Shown here: in pieces, positions 41,616 to 50,822 of the stretch
Layout of the letters: each line of letters opens with the position of its first letter
How positions within the stretch are numbered: position 1 is the stretch's first letter
Assembly (NCBI GenBank): GCA_023399215.1
Contig: JAEWQJ010000037.1
Location: 62,001-126,000, forward strand
Length of the DNA: 64,000 bases
Reading direction: 5' to 3'
DNA from: Methanobacteriota archaeon
GTDB lineage: Archaea > Halobacteriota > Methanosarcinia > Methanosarcinales > Methanosarcinaceae
Made by a program: the position numbers and the translations under genes
Notes under the pieces: generated by a model
The model's database searches: none
The model's input: the letters and a program-made list of their open reading frames with translations, nothing else
What the model was told of the DNA's origin: nothing

Positions 41616-41894
41616 TTGATAATAAGGATTATGGGTGAAGGCCAGTACAGGGCACCTGAAGCTCTCTGTGACGAACTGAACCAGATTGATAACCGGATCG
41701 TGGTTCTTGTTGAGGAAGGAAAAGTCGAGGAGTTCCGAAGCGAACTTGCCAGATTGATCTCCAAAATAAAGGAAAAAGGGGAGCCGATTGAAGCTGAAGA
41801 GCTTCTGAAATCCGACATTATCGTACCCCCTGAGGACCTGAGCTTTGAGGAAGCAAAAGATGTGTTTAAAGGCGCAGGAATCTTTGAGGATTGA
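41616..41894 (+). CDS. pspAA: PspA-associated protein PspAA
   Basis: 92 residues. The TTG start at 41616 has AAGGGGGTC seven bases upstream, in the end of pspA. The sequence Ile-Ile-Arg-Ile-Met-Gly-Glu-Gly-Gln-Tyr-Arg (1-11) and Pro-Pro-Glu-Asp-Leu-Ser-Phe-Glu-Glu-Ala (about 70-79) are hallmarks of PspAA, a small partner that follows pspA in many archaea and actinobacteria. It is thought to bind or regulate PspA; no enzymatic role is known. Its companion PspAB is encoded with htpX at 27056. Confidence 0.87.
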   Translation: MIIRIMGEGQYRAPEALCDELNQIDNRIVVLVEEGKVEEFRSELARLISKIKEKGEPIEAEELLKSDIIVPPEDLSFEEAKDVFKGAGIFED

Positions 41895-42022
41895 AGTTGT
41901 AACCTAAGAATAATTAAGAACAAGCTCTAAGAACAATTAAGAACAAGCTCTAAGAACAGGCCCTATAAAAAATCTAAAATATATCTAAAAAAATAATTTT
42001 CCGGCACCGTAAATAAGAAATA

Positions 42023-42041
42023 GCAGGCCTTTAAGGCCTGC
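42023..42041. terminator. Palindrome between convergent genes
   Basis: GCAGGCCTTTAAGGCCTGC is a perfect palindrome, placed between the converging pspAA and UspA genes. It could terminate either transcript. Confidence 0.45.
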
Positions 42042-42043
42042 GT

Positions 42044-42496
42044 TCACCTAATAACCATTACTGGAACCGTTGAATGCCTTACGACCTTTTCTGCAACACT
42101 GCCAATCAGGAATTTTTTGATGCCTGTCAGACCCTGTGTACCCATTATTATAAGGTCAATACTGTTTTCCTGGGCATATTCAAGGATCTTATCAGCAGGA
42201 ATGCCTTTCAGGAACGCGGGTTTAACTTCAAGCCCGGCTTCTTTTCCCAGTTTTTCGACATAGTTAGTTGCAGCTCTCCCATTATTCGTAAGATATTCTT
42301 CCAGTCCTTCGCTCCAGCCCTTAACCGTCCGCGTAGTTACTGCATGCTGAGTCGAAATTACATAAAGAGCGTCTACTTCAGCACCTGCTGCCTTTGCGAT
42401 ATTAATTCCATAAGAAGCTGCTCTTTCTGCATTCTCCGAGCCGTCGGTTGCAATCAAAATTCTTTTGAAATGACTACTTCCTTCCGTTCTATCCAC
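42044..42496 (-). CDS. Universal stress protein (UspA family)
   Basis: 150 residues with the UspA fold: Arg-Ile-Leu-Ile-Ala-Thr-Asp-Gly-Ser-Glu (about 12-21) and the ATP-binding motif Gly-Thr-Gln-Gly-Leu-Thr-Gly-x8-Gly-Ser-Val-Ala (about 118-136). It therefore probably binds ATP. Usp proteins are cytosolic dimers tied to stress and energy state, with no single defined reaction. It starts with GTG in an AAAAGGGAGTGG context. It converges on the psp operon. Confidence 0.88.
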   Translation of the reverse strand: MDRTEGSSHFKRILIATDGSENAERAASYGINIAKAAGAEVDALYVISTQHAVTTRTVKGWSEGLEEYLTNNGRAATNYVEKLGKEAGLEVKPAFLKGIPADKILEYAQENSIDLIIMGTQGLTGIKKFLIGSVAEKVVRHSTVPVMVIR

Positions 42497-42879
42497 TCCC
42501 TTTTATGATATGATAAAGGTATATCTTCTATTCTTGCTTTAAAATCCATCTATTCTTATTTTAAAATATATCACTTTTTATTCTCTAATTAAAAAATGAG
42601 TTTCATATTGAACTGCAATATCAAGCATTTCAGCTTGATACGTAATATGTTATCATATACAGGATATCAAGAACTCTGTATGAAAATGAATATTAACCGG
42701 ATTTATTCAATCTATTCTAAAGTATATATCTAAAATTTAAATCAGAGACTTTATTTAACAGCGGATAATATTTGTTCAATATATTCTAAAGTATAATCTG
42801 AAATTTAAATGAAAGACATTTAAAAGAGTGAAAAGCCCTGAGTATTTTAATTGAAATTCGTGAATTAAGGTGGTAGATT
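42497..42879. other. AT-rich spacer with a ~60-bp imperfect direct repeat
   Basis: TATTCTAAAGTATA plus an ATCTGAAATTTAAAT-type block occurs twice at about 42714-42810. No gene is seen. It lies between divergent genes and likely contains both promoters. Confidence 0.4.
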
Positions 42880-43347
42880 TTGTCAAAAAAACGAGTTTTA
42901 GTTGTCCTGATCATTCTTGCAGTATTTCTCGGCTTTGGTTGCGCCGATAAAGGGAGAACGAATTTATCGATCTCAAATAACGAGACTGAAATAAACGTCA
43001 GTTTTCCTGAGTCAGGTAATGGCAGCTGGTGCCCTGTAGGTTCTCAGCTTCAGGTCAAAGACCCGACTACCGGAAAAATCCTGAGTTTGACAATTACCGG
43101 AACCGCAAAACTTGAAAACAAAACTCTCTGTAAAGCTTGTGTAGAAACCGGTACTGAAGGAAATGCTTCCAGATTTGAGTACATGTGGTCCGAAGATAAG
43201 AATACCACGGTCTGGACAAAATACGACACGGATGGAAATATCTCCGTAAGATTCATCGACGTGGAAGGAAAAAAGACAATCATTGATGGAGCCGGAAGGA
43301 TGCTTGAGTTTGGAAATTCAGGAGAGGTTTCATCAAACCCAGTATGA
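42880..43347 (+). CDS. Predicted lipoprotein of unknown function
   Basis: 155 residues starting with TTG, supported by AAGGTGG eleven bases before it. A signal peptide (Lys-Lys-Arg then ~15 hydrophobic residues) ends in a lipobox Gly-Phe-Gly-Cys (Cys21), so the protein is probably lipid-anchored outside the membrane. The mature part is a beta-rich domain with two Cys (Trp-Cys-Pro-Val-Gly and Leu-Cys-Lys-Ala-Cys) and many Thr/Asn residues. Homologous lipoproteins are common in Methanosarcina, but I know no function. It stands alone. Confidence 0.65.
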   Translation: MSKKRVLVVLIILAVFLGFGCADKGRTNLSISNNETEINVSFPESGNGSWCPVGSQLQVKDPTTGKILSLTITGTAKLENKTLCKACVETGTEGNASRFEYMWSEDKNTTVWTKYDTDGNISVRFIDVEGKKTIIDGAGRMLEFGNSGEVSSNPV

Positions 43348-43813
43348 AAAGGGTTAACGTTTTTCTTTTTTCTTGCTTTTCACATAAGAAAATTGTCTTA
43401 TAAATTCATTTTTTTCCATTTTATGCTCCTAGTTTTAGTTTATATTTTAAAGCTGCCTCTTAACCAGTGCCTATAAGGACTACTGTAAATGGCACATATA
43501 CTCTCGAGAACCGATGGTCTTTCAGGATATCGCATTGATATGTAGTCTGCTAGTATGTAGTAGACTAACATAGCACATAGTTTTAAATATCTCAAAATTC
43601 TATTTAATATCGTGTAAAAGCGAACAAACTGCACATCTCAAAATGGATTTCAAAACCGGCAATTCCAACCTCCGGATGCCGGTTTATATTAAAAAGCCGA
43701 AAAATAGGTTTCCTTCGCTACTCTACGGGAGGAGAGAGCTTTTACAACCCTTTCCTCTCTCCTTCCCACTTTTTTACCATTTCTTGTTTTTTTTACCTCG
43801 CGGCTTTTTCTTT
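43348..43813. other. Gene-free spacer
   Basis: AT-rich. A plus-strand frame of 63 codons at 43643 is Phe/Leu/Pro-rich with no family and no ribosome site. I see no convincing gene. Confidence 0.35.
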
Positions 43814-44413
43814 TTATTTCGTTCTTTGTCCTGATTCGTGGTAGCTTCTGGCAAGCTTACATATCTGTTCTGCAACCTCAAGCGGGTCTTTTCCTGTAAG
43901 AATACTCACCGGCTCTTTTCCAAGTGCACCTGTCTCGTAAAAGACCCTGGGCATTTTTCCTCCTGTAGCCCGAATAGCCTCTTCGACCATCCAGGAGATG
44001 GCCTCCCCTTCTGCATCCTTCATATTCTCAGGCTCAAAGCGCCGGTCTACAACTGACAAATCCCATCCATTTCCTTTACAGTAGGCTTTTAAAAACTCGG
44101 CAATCTCCGGGTTATTTGCAAAATCTATAATAGACCTTATCTCAGAGTCTTTTTTCCGGATTTCCAGCAGAAGGTGTGCCATATAACCAGAAGCCCCAAA
44201 TTTTATTCTGCCCATAGCTTTCGGAAAACCATCAACTACCGAAATTCTCCCATCGACTGCAAGAATATCTTCAGGAGTGGTTGATTCTTTCGAGGCATAA
44301 ACAAAATTTGTCCGAACTTCGGGAATCAAAGCTGAGAATTCCTTACATTCTTCTATTTGTTCAAGCCCGAGATATAAACGCCCTATCATGTCTATCTTTT
44401 CGTTAAGATCCAT
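43814..44413 (-). CDS. ThiN-type thiamine-phosphate synthase family protein
   Basis: 199 residues from the ATG at 44413 (GGGGAG upstream); the frame extends 18 codons further. The ThiN domain covers nearly all of it: Leu-Ile-Pro-Glu-Val-Arg-Thr-Asn-Phe-Val-Tyr-Ala (about 27-38), Ile-Ser-Val-Val-Asp-Gly-Phe-Pro-Lys-Ala-Met-Gly-Arg-Ile-Lys-Phe-Gly-Ala-Ser-Gly (about 56-75), and Glu-Gly-Glu-Ala-Ile-Ser-Trp-Met-Val-Glu-Glu-Ala (about 135-146). ThiN joins HMP-diphosphate and HET-phosphate to thiamine phosphate in archaea, usually fused to ThiD or to a DNA-binding domain. Here it stands alone, so it may act with a separate ThiD. Confidence 0.75.
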   Translation of the reverse strand: MDLNEKIDMIGRLYLGLEQIEECKEFSALIPEVRTNFVYASKESTTPEDILAVDGRISVVDGFPKAMGRIKFGASGYMAHLLLEIRKKDSEIRSIIDFANNPEIAEFLKAYCKGNGWDLSVVDRRFEPENMKDAEGEAISWMVEEAIRATGGKMPRVFYETGALGKEPVSILTGKDPLEVAEQICKLARSYHESGQRTK

Positions 44414-44467
44414 AACATCACGACTCCCCAACCGTTTGATATTATGATGTTTATCCCACATCTGCAA

Positions 44468-45003
44468 GTTTGATCTGCATTCAGTCGGACAATGGCATGT
44501 AAAATAAATTACAAGAAATTATCAATGGTGATTTTATTTTTATTTAATATATATTTACTCAACATATACTTAATCAGGAAGAGGAAAGGAAACTTAAAAA
44601 TGAAAAAACATAAACAATCTGGAGTTTTGGGATCAACTTGGTTAGGATCAACTTGGTTATAAACTGAAAAAGTGGCTGCAAAAATAAGTTGCAAAAAATA
44701 GGCTGCAAAAAATAGGTTGTAAAAATAAGTTGCAAAAAATAGGTTGCAAAAGTGGGTATCAGATTAGATTATATTAGATTAAGTATCAGATTAGATTAGA
44801 TAAAATTAGATTAGAGATCTTAAAAGCTAAGTTGAGGCCTTCAAAGTGGGCTTTGTGCGCAGAATAAGGAATATTAATTTACTTAAACTTTAAATTATTT
44901 CCAGTTTAATCCAGTTTACTCAATTCAGTTTATACGATTTAACTCCTGTTTCTTCGTACATTTCTTGTAATGTGAAATTCCGAAAAATCGCTAGGTATAG
45001 AAA
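44468..45003. repeat. Spacer with 18-bp tandem repeats
   Basis: About 44670-44755 has five copies of an 18-base GTTGCAAAAAATAGGyTG-type unit. Nearby are double copies of GGATCAACTTGGTTA (44630-44660) and AGATTAGATTA runs (44763-44815). No gene is seen. Confidence 0.6.
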
Positions 45004-45780
45004 ATGTCTGGTCACTACAATCTCATTTCCTGGAACGTAAACGGCCTTCGGGCTGCAATGAAAAAAGGCTTTCTTGAGCTTTTGCTGGAACAGAAATTTG
45101 ATGTTGTCTGCATTCAGGAAACTAAAGTTTCTCCTGATAAACTTCCGAGAGAAGCAAAGAACATTCCAGGCTACTACAATTATTTTGTCTCAGCAGAAAA
45201 AAATGGCTACAGCGGGGTTGGACTCTTCTCCAGGAAAAAGCCCCTGAAGCTCGAAACCGGCATGGAAATCGAAAAATTTGACAGGGAAGGCCGCTTCCTG
45301 CGGGCCGATTTTGAGGACTTTATCTTAATGAATATCTATTTCCCTAATGGCAAAGCCTCTCTGGAGCGTCTGGAATATAAAATGAATTTCTACGAGGCTT
45401 TTTTAGATTACGCAAATTCTCTCAAAGCAGACGGCAAAAAGCTTGTTATCTGCGGGGACGTAAATACAGCTCACAAAGAGCTCGACCTTGCTCGTCCCAA
45501 GCAAAACGAAAAGATATCCGGTTTTCTTCCTGAAGAGCGGGCATGGATGGATAAATTCCTTGCTGCCGGCTATCTTGACACCTTCCGTATGTTCAATCCA
45601 GAAGGCGGAAACTATTCCTGGTGGTCAATGAGAACAGGCGCACGTAAAAGAAATGTAGGATGGCGCCTGGACTACTTTTTTGTAAGTGAAAACCTGCGGG
45701 ACAATGTAAAATCCTCCACTATTTACAATGAAATCATGGGTTCGGACCACTGTCCTGTAGGGCTTGAGCTTGAATTTTAA
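45004..45780 (+). CDS. xth: Exodeoxyribonuclease III / AP endonuclease
   Basis: 258 residues of the exonuclease III (EEP) fold: Ile-Ser-Trp-Asn-Val-Asn-Gly-Leu-Arg-Ala (about 8-17), Cys-Ile-Gln-Glu-Thr-Lys (36-41, metal Glu), Asn-Ile-Tyr-Phe-Pro-Asn-Gly (about 110-116), Cys-Gly-Asp-Val-Asn-Thr-Ala (about 150-156), and Gly-Ser-Asp-His-Cys-Pro-Val (about 246-252, catalytic His). It cleaves DNA at abasic sites and removes 3' blocks in base-excision repair. Length is normal, with no fusion. Confidence 0.93.
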   Translation: MSGHYNLISWNVNGLRAAMKKGFLELLLEQKFDVVCIQETKVSPDKLPREAKNIPGYYNYFVSAEKNGYSGVGLFSRKKPLKLETGMEIEKFDREGRFLRADFEDFILMNIYFPNGKASLERLEYKMNFYEAFLDYANSLKADGKKLVICGDVNTAHKELDLARPKQNEKISGFLPEERAWMDKFLAAGYLDTFRMFNPEGGNYSWWSMRTGARKRNVGWRLDYFFVSENLRDNVKSSTIYNEIMGSDHCPVGLELEF

Positions 45781-46581
45781 ATTTTACTTATAATAAAATT
45801 TCACAGTAAACGATGCCAATCGATAAAAGTTCACAAAAATATTTTACAAATAATCCAATATAGGTTAGATATAGTTTAATAAGAATTTAATAAGAATTTA
45901 ATAAGAATTTAATAAGTATTTAAAAAGAGTTTAAAAAGAGTTTAAAAAGAGTTCTGTTAGAAGAAACCAGAATAGTGGAACTCATTTACTGCATTCCCCA
46001 ATGCAGTCTCTCCTAAGTTATTACTCCCCAAGCATAGCTGTTCGATAAAAGTTCAGCTACCCAGGCAATTTTCTATGTGGTTGATTTTAATTTACCCTTC
46101 TACTCCGACTTTCCAATTCTGGCAGCGTCTCAAAGTCTCAAGTCTCAAAGTCTCAAATTTGCTGTAAATTTTAAGTCAAGTTTTTGCTTACTATGGAGAA
46201 AATTGATCTTCCGATATGGAATTTTCTACCATGGAATTTTCTACCATGGAATTCTCTACCCAGTAACTTTTTGAGATCTGTGATTTTACAGAAAATTGGC
46301 ACACTAAACTCTCAAATTTTAAATTTTATTTTGTTAGGCCCCATTTTATGTTTGTTTTAGCCCGCAGGTACCGACTATTTTTCCCAACTTCCAAAATCCC
46401 GAATTTTTACCAGTTACTTGCAATTAAATAATTCTTAACTGATTTTCAGCCGTAACTCTAATATAAAATTCATCCTTGGACGATTTGTTAATAAAGGATG
46501 CAAAGAATAAATGGATTAACCAGTAATGATTTTATTATTATTTTTACTTTGTATGTAATTTCACTGTTTGAGGGGGGTAAT
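45781..46581. repeat. Long AT-rich spacer with tandem repeats
   Basis: AATAAGAATTT occurs about four times (45887-45930), followed by AAAAAGAGTTT copies. AGTCTCAAAGTCTCA repeats lie at about 46130-46157, and three copies of GGAATTTTCTACCAT at 46216-46262. No supported gene. Confidence 0.5.
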
Positions 46582-46887
46582 ATGGGGCTTCTAAGTGAGT
46601 TTAAGGATTTTCTTTATGAATACAAGGTAATTCCACTTGCAATTGCCTTCATTATGGGTATCGTATCCACGGCTCTTGTAAAGTCGCTTGTGGACAATAT
46701 CGTAATGCCGATTATCACACCTTTCGTGCCTGGAGGAGCCTGGAAAACTGCAACCTTTGAAATTGGGCCAATAGTACTGGGCTGGGGGGCTTTTCTGGGA
46801 GAACTGATAAATTTCATAATTATTGCATTCGTGGTCTTCATGGTTGCAAAAATGGTGTTAAAAGAGGAGAAAGTGGAAAAGAAATAA
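46582..46887 (+). CDS. mscL: Large-conductance mechanosensitive channel
   Basis: 101 residues from the ATG at 46582, chosen because GAGGGGGG lies 7 bases upstream; the frame is open 28 codons earlier. The N-terminal helix Leu-Leu-Ser-Glu-Phe-Lys-Asp-Phe-Leu leads into pore helix TM1 with Ile-Pro-Leu-Ala-Ile-Ala-Phe-Ile-Met-Gly and Val-Asp-Asn-Ile-Val-Met-Pro (about 16-45). A short loop and TM2 (about 68-92) follow, with a Lys/Glu tail. MscL opens under membrane tension and protects from hypo-osmotic shock. The loop and tail are short, as in archaeal forms. Confidence 0.87.
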   Translation: MGLLSEFKDFLYEYKVIPLAIAFIMGIVSTALVKSLVDNIVMPIITPFVPGGAWKTATFEIGPIVLGWGAFLGELINFIIIAFVVFMVAKMVLKEEKVEKK

Positions 46888-46995
46888 TTTAAAAAAATTA
46901 TGGGCAGAAAAAACTGAATCTATGCCTTATAATCGCAAAAGACGAAAAATTCTAGCCGGCGTAACCGTATTTAATATCTTAGTTATAGGGTGCCC

Positions 46996-47020
46996 CCGCC
47001 AGCTTGACTGGCGGCTTTTT
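46996..47020 (+). terminator. Hairpin terminator downstream of mscL
   Basis: CCGCCAG/CTGGCGG forms a 7-bp GC-rich stem with a 5-base loop, followed by CTTTTT. Confidence 0.6.
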
Positions 47021-47081
47021 AATGTTAAGGCTGACCCAGAGAAAATTCATTTAGCTAAGCTGAAAAATTAACTTAAGCCAG

Positions 47082-47411
47082 TTGTTCAGAGATGCATTAG
47101 ACACGAGCTTGAGGGTCTCAGGGGACGATAAAGAGATGCTAGAGAGTCAATTAACCGAAATACGGAAGCAAATGGAAATACTGCAGTTAGAAGAAAAACT
47201 TGTCCTGGATCAATTAAAATCCATGGAATCACGTGATGAAGTGGAGAGGTATAGAGAAGCTAAATTCAACAAATGGAAAAAGAACATAGCTTATCAGATA
47301 TCTCATAATACCAATGACTGGGCCGTAACTAAGAACCTTTTCCGATTTTCTAATGTCAATGAATGTAAAAGCTGGATTTTAAATAGATTAAAATCTGAGA
47401 AGCTTATTTAA
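47082..47411 (+). CDS. Unknown coiled-coil protein
   Basis: 109 residues from a TTG; a start at ATG 47136 (Met-Leu-Glu-Ser-Gln-Leu-Thr-Glu, 91 residues) is at least as likely. The first half is a heptad helix (Ile-Arg-Lys-Gln-Met-Glu-Ile-Leu-Gln-Leu-Glu-Glu-Lys-Leu). The second half has three Trp residues and Val-Asn-Glu-Cys-Lys-Ser-Trp-Ile-Leu-Asn-Arg-Leu. No family is recognised. It opens an accessory stretch without housekeeping genes, so a viral or plasmid origin is possible. Confidence 0.45.
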   Translation: MFRDALDTSLRVSGDDKEMLESQLTEIRKQMEILQLEEKLVLDQLKSMESRDEVERYREAKFNKWKKNIAYQISHNTNDWAVTKNLFRFSNVNECKSWILNRLKSEKLI

Positions 47412-48192
47412 TTAATATCTGATATGTGCTCTGACACATGCTTTCTGTCTCCTATATTCTCCGGTTCCTTCTATGTGGGGTATCCTGGTTAATGTGTCGG
47501 ACAGGGTGTCGAATCGAAGCTATAATAGGATCAGGCGCTCCGGCTTTGACCCTTCCGCTTGCGGTCAATATGCTAAAGTGAGCGCCCGCACTAGAGATTT
47601 GATTAAATCTTAATTTCGTTTTTCGTTGGTTCCTCCCCTGGGGTTAGTTGTTCGATTGTTGGCGTCGGTGTAATGTATCGTCGTGTTGTGCTTTGCCTAC
47701 GTTTTACAGTGCGCGTTATTTTGATTTGCCTGTGGCACTTTATCACTAGTTTAATATGTTTCATGTTATCAATAATATATTAATACTGTTTAAATATAAA
47801 AAGTTTCTTGCGTTTTCTGGTTTCCGGGTGTGTTGGTGGCCGGCTTTGGGTTTTTTTGAGCGGAAGCCAAAAAACCCAACATGACCCCGACCCCCGGAAT
47901 CTGAATGCTTTGCTTTTTTTGTCTGCGTTGCTGTTTTTTTTCGCCCCTTGGCTAATATAGAATAATTCAAAAACTACAGCGGTTGACATGTCGCGAGAAT
48001 AATAATAATTTACCGATATAAAAAACTAAGATAAGGAACATTAATACCGTGCACGGTTGCCACTACATCTTATTTAAGGAATATTGTTCAGAAATATCAA
48101 AAATGATAATTACTTTCTAAAAAATGACAAATAACACGAAAATAAAGAGTATGAGAGTATGAGAGTATTACAGTATGTTGGTGTAAAATAAA
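47412..48192. other. Accessory spacer with unusual base composition
   Basis: T-rich on the plus strand and more GC-rich in places than neighbouring spacers (for example about 47520-47590 and 47820-47905). It holds a hairpin at 47846-47879. Minus-strand frames at 47761-47989 are Lys/Gly/His-rich and start with TTG or ATG without a clear ribosome site; I do not call them. Confidence 0.35.
47846..47879. other. Hairpin with TTGGGTTTTTT/AAAAAACCCAA arms
   Basis: The 11-base arms are perfectly inverted around a 12-base loop that contains GAGCGGAAGCC. Either strand would fold. It sits in the accessory region, next to no intact gene. Confidence 0.5.
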
Positions 48193-48570
48193 ATGATTGA
48201 GCCCACCAAGAGAATCAGAGATAGTGCACCTTTCAGGAAGTCTATGTCTATGAGCTCAGATGATGTTTTCCGGGCGAATGAGCTTGAGCATATCTTCACC
48301 TCCCTATATCCTGATGAGTGCCCTTTCTCCTTCTCTAAAACGATATCGAAAGCCTTGGAGATTGCCCTTTCTGCTGTTCAGGATTCTCAGGATAGTAGCC
48401 GCCGATTACAGGCACACCTGGGCCCAGAATTGCCTCAGACACAAGAAACATTATGCGTAGCCGATGAGGAGCAAATAAGACCACCTTCTTCTGAAAAGCA
48501 TGTTTATAATGTTACGAAGTCTAGGAAGGGCCGTTCTCCTAGAGTATTCGGGAAAAGAAAAGGTCGTTAG
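48193..48570 (+). CDS. Unknown small protein
   Basis: 125 residues from an ATG with GGTG upstream. The N-terminal half has Asn-Glu-Leu-Glu-His-Ile-Phe-Thr-Ser-Leu and Lys-Thr-Ile-Ser-Lys-Ala-Leu-Glu-Ile-Ala-Leu, likely helical. The C-terminus is strongly basic (Lys-Ser-Arg-Lys-Gly-Arg-Ser-Pro-Arg-Val-Phe-Gly-Lys-Arg-Lys-Gly-Arg), consistent with nucleic-acid binding. No family is recognised. It ends in TAG, rare in this window; reading through would add a hydrophobic Ile/Leu/Tyr tail. Confidence 0.4.
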   Translation: MIEPTKRIRDSAPFRKSMSMSSDDVFRANELEHIFTSLYPDECPFSFSKTISKALEIALSAVQDSQDSSRRLQAHLGPELPQTQETLCVADEEQIRPPSSEKHVYNVTKSRKGRSPRVFGKRKGR

Positions 48571-49415
48571 AGACTTCTTATTATATTATATTATATTTTA
48601 TTTTATCAATATATTATATTACATCTAAGATGATCTAGAAGGTGATGGTGTGTACGCATGTGTACTCATTGAAATAAATCTCAGATGTCTATAGAGAGGT
48701 CAAAAAATGCCGTTATCCTCCACCAAAAAAAGAAAACTAAGAAAAGAGAATTGAAAAGAGAATTGAAAAGAGAATTGAAAAGAGAAATACGGGAAAGAAA
48801 AGGATTTTAAGATTCCTGCGTTGAGATTCCTGCGTCGAGTAACAAGGTAACTAAGCATTTACCAAGGTTTTAGTAAAAGTATAGATTCAAAAAAGTCTTC
48901 TTCGGAAATCTTCGGAAAGGCCGCTCTCCTGCGTCGAGCGTGACAAAAACGAGATAAGACGACTAATAAGGTTTCACGAGTTAGAATTCATAATTAAGGA
49001 TCTCGACTCAACGATTTGAGATTCAGTTTCTTAATACCTCACGCTTATGAAATCAATTCGTCTGTTACGGCTTTTTGCATGAGAATATAAAAAAGTTTAC
49101 TGATTTTAAGGAGTTTATCGTTAAAGCGATAATTAAAGCTGATTAAAGCTGATTAAAGCTGATTAAAGTTAATTAAAGCTGTGTGTTCTCTTTGCTTGGC
49201 AGCATGCTCCAGATAGCAAACTATCATTCTACTGGTGTTTTGATTCCAAAATCGATTTCTTATTTCCTGGAAAAATCCATGACTTGGATCTATTCAAAAT
49301 TCAATTTTTATGAAACTACTTAGGAATCGCAGTACTAGATATTGGTATATTAATATTCAAGATTAATCTCTACATTAAAAGAAATTCCAAAAAAAGCGTT
49401 TTCAGATTTAAATAT
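48571..49415. repeat. Long spacer with several tandem repeats
   Basis: GAGAATTGAAAA is repeated three to four times (48737-48785), GATTCCTGCGTyGAG twice (48813-48840), and GATTAAAGCT about five times (49131-49185). No gene is supported. Confidence 0.5.
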
Positions 49416-49610
49416 TTAATAATACTTATTTATAATATATTCTACGTTATCGGTTATTGTAGAAAGACTATATTTTTTCCCATACTCCTGGAACCTCAAA
49501 CAAAAAGCTTGGGCAATAAGTAAAGGGTGTGGTAAATGTTTGGAATAATATGTAGAGATAAACTTATTCAGATCACCATAAACACATTCAGGCAATGTTA
49601 TCTGCTGCAT
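49416..49610 (-). CDS. Unknown 64-residue protein
   Basis: Starts with ATG and has a strong GAGGTG site eight bases upstream, which is the main reason to accept it. The product is neutral, with Thr-Leu-Pro-Glu-Cys-Val-Tyr near the start, then Tyr-Tyr-Ser-Lys-His-Leu-Pro-His-Pro-Leu, and an Asn-Val-Glu-Tyr-Ile-Ile-Asn-Lys-Tyr-Tyr end. No family is recognised. Confidence 0.5.
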   Translation of the reverse strand: MQQITLPECVYGDLNKFISTYYSKHLPHPLLIAQAFCLRFQEYGKKYSLSTITDNVEYIINKYY

Positions 49611-50423
49611 ATTTATAACACCTCAGTACCTGGATATATCATAATTTTTGCGATATGACATTGCTGACTTTTAGATTAGGCTTTTTAGTCGCTGGACCTA
49701 AAATTCCCCACCTGCCTGCTAATACAGGTGAGGAATTCACAGTCTCAAGTTCGATTAATAGATTTAGGAGGTTTTTCTTTGCCTTTTGAACAAAGGTATA
49801 TATGATGAACTTCTATTTAATACTTTTCTTCAAATTAATAATAACTAATGTTATTATAATTTCGAGTTGTATTACTAAGTTAGAGGAGGCCAGCACATAA
49901 AAACTGCCACACTTCTCAGATAATATGCCTGGTCAACTAACTTATTCTCATTGGAAGATAACTATTCACGTGGCCTTTCAGGATAACTGGTCAAATATTT
50001 GAAAATCAGAACGTTTCCTGTGGCAGTAAAACTGATTCCGAAATGGACAGAAATTCCGGAAGGTATCAAGAAGACAGAAGAGGGTATGATTCACTGCTAG
50101 TTTGTGGATAAAGTTAGATAAACCCGAAAAGAATTAAACCGCAGTCCTGTTTAATAGCAGCTGATGGTATAACTTACCAACTGGGACTGTTGAATCTTAT
50201 AAAAGTGTATTGGGATTAACATTCGAGTCACATTCTCACAGTAAATTCACAAATCGTCTAAGGACTAATATTATCTTCAAGTTTTTAGAACTATGAATTA
50301 TTTGGAGCTATGAATTAGTACACTTTTCGAACAGTTACACATTCAAATTTATTTATATCAACTCTTAGTTATTTAGACCGTTTCTAAAACTATATAATCA
50401 ATGTTGTCTATTCATACGAGCTG
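49611..50423. other. Long gene-free spacer
   Basis: AT-rich, with a possible inverted repeat near 49700 (CCCCACCTGCCTG/CAGGTGAGG). Plus-strand frames between 49890 and 50110 are broken by stops and I cannot assign them. No supported gene. Confidence 0.35.
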
Positions 50424-50822
50424 ATGAAACGAACAACAACTTTCTTTATATTGGCCTTATTGGTATTGACGTTATGTACTGCCACCGCAGGCGCTTCAGC
50501 TAGTACTGCGTGTAATGTAAAAATTGTCAAATTCACAGTAAACAATCCAACTGGAACAGCCCCAGCTAAAGTCGGGTTTACAACTTATACGTCAGGCACT
50601 GTTAAAAGTGTTCAATACCAGGTATTGGATAAACATGGAAAGGTAGTTGCATCCTGCAGATCTTACTGTACACACTGCACGAAAAAACATATCTGCAATT
50701 GCTCGCTTATTATAAAAAAGCCTGGTACTTATAACGCAAAAGTAACTGTTTATGGTGCTGGAAATTGTCATGTACAGCAGACTAAAAAGTCAGCCATTAA
50801 AATAAAAGCTGCAAAAAAGTAA
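50424..50822 (+). CDS. Secreted cysteine-rich protein with a PKD-like fold
   Basis: 132 residues. Residues 1-27 are a signal peptide (Lys-Arg, then a hydrophobic core, then Ala-Gly-Ala-Ser-Ala). The mature domain reads like an Ig/PKD-type beta-sandwich: Phe-Thr-Val-Asn-Asn-Pro-Thr-Gly-Thr-Ala-Pro-Ala-Lys-Val-Gly-Phe-Thr near the start and Lys-Pro-Gly-Thr-Tyr-Asn-Ala-Lys-Val-Thr-Val-Tyr near the end. An insertion holds six Cys/His (Cys-Arg-Ser-Tyr-Cys-Thr-His-Cys and His-Ile-Cys-Asn-Cys), perhaps disulfides or a metal site. It is exported. Function unknown. Confidence 0.6.
   Translation: MKRTTTFFILALLVLTLCTATAGASASTACNVKIVKFTVNNPTGTAPAKVGFTTYTSGTVKSVQYQVLDKHGKVVASCRSYCTHCTKKHICNCSLIIKKPGTYNAKVTVYGAGNCHVQQTKKSAIKIKAAKK

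Noticed and set aside
46930..47020. Possible tRNA near 46990
   Set aside because: There is only one hairpin followed by T residues; no cloverleaf can be drawn.
47761..47989. Two overlapping basic minus-strand frames
   Set aside because: They overlap each other in different frames, lack ribosome sites and cross the hairpin at 47846; coding is not supported.
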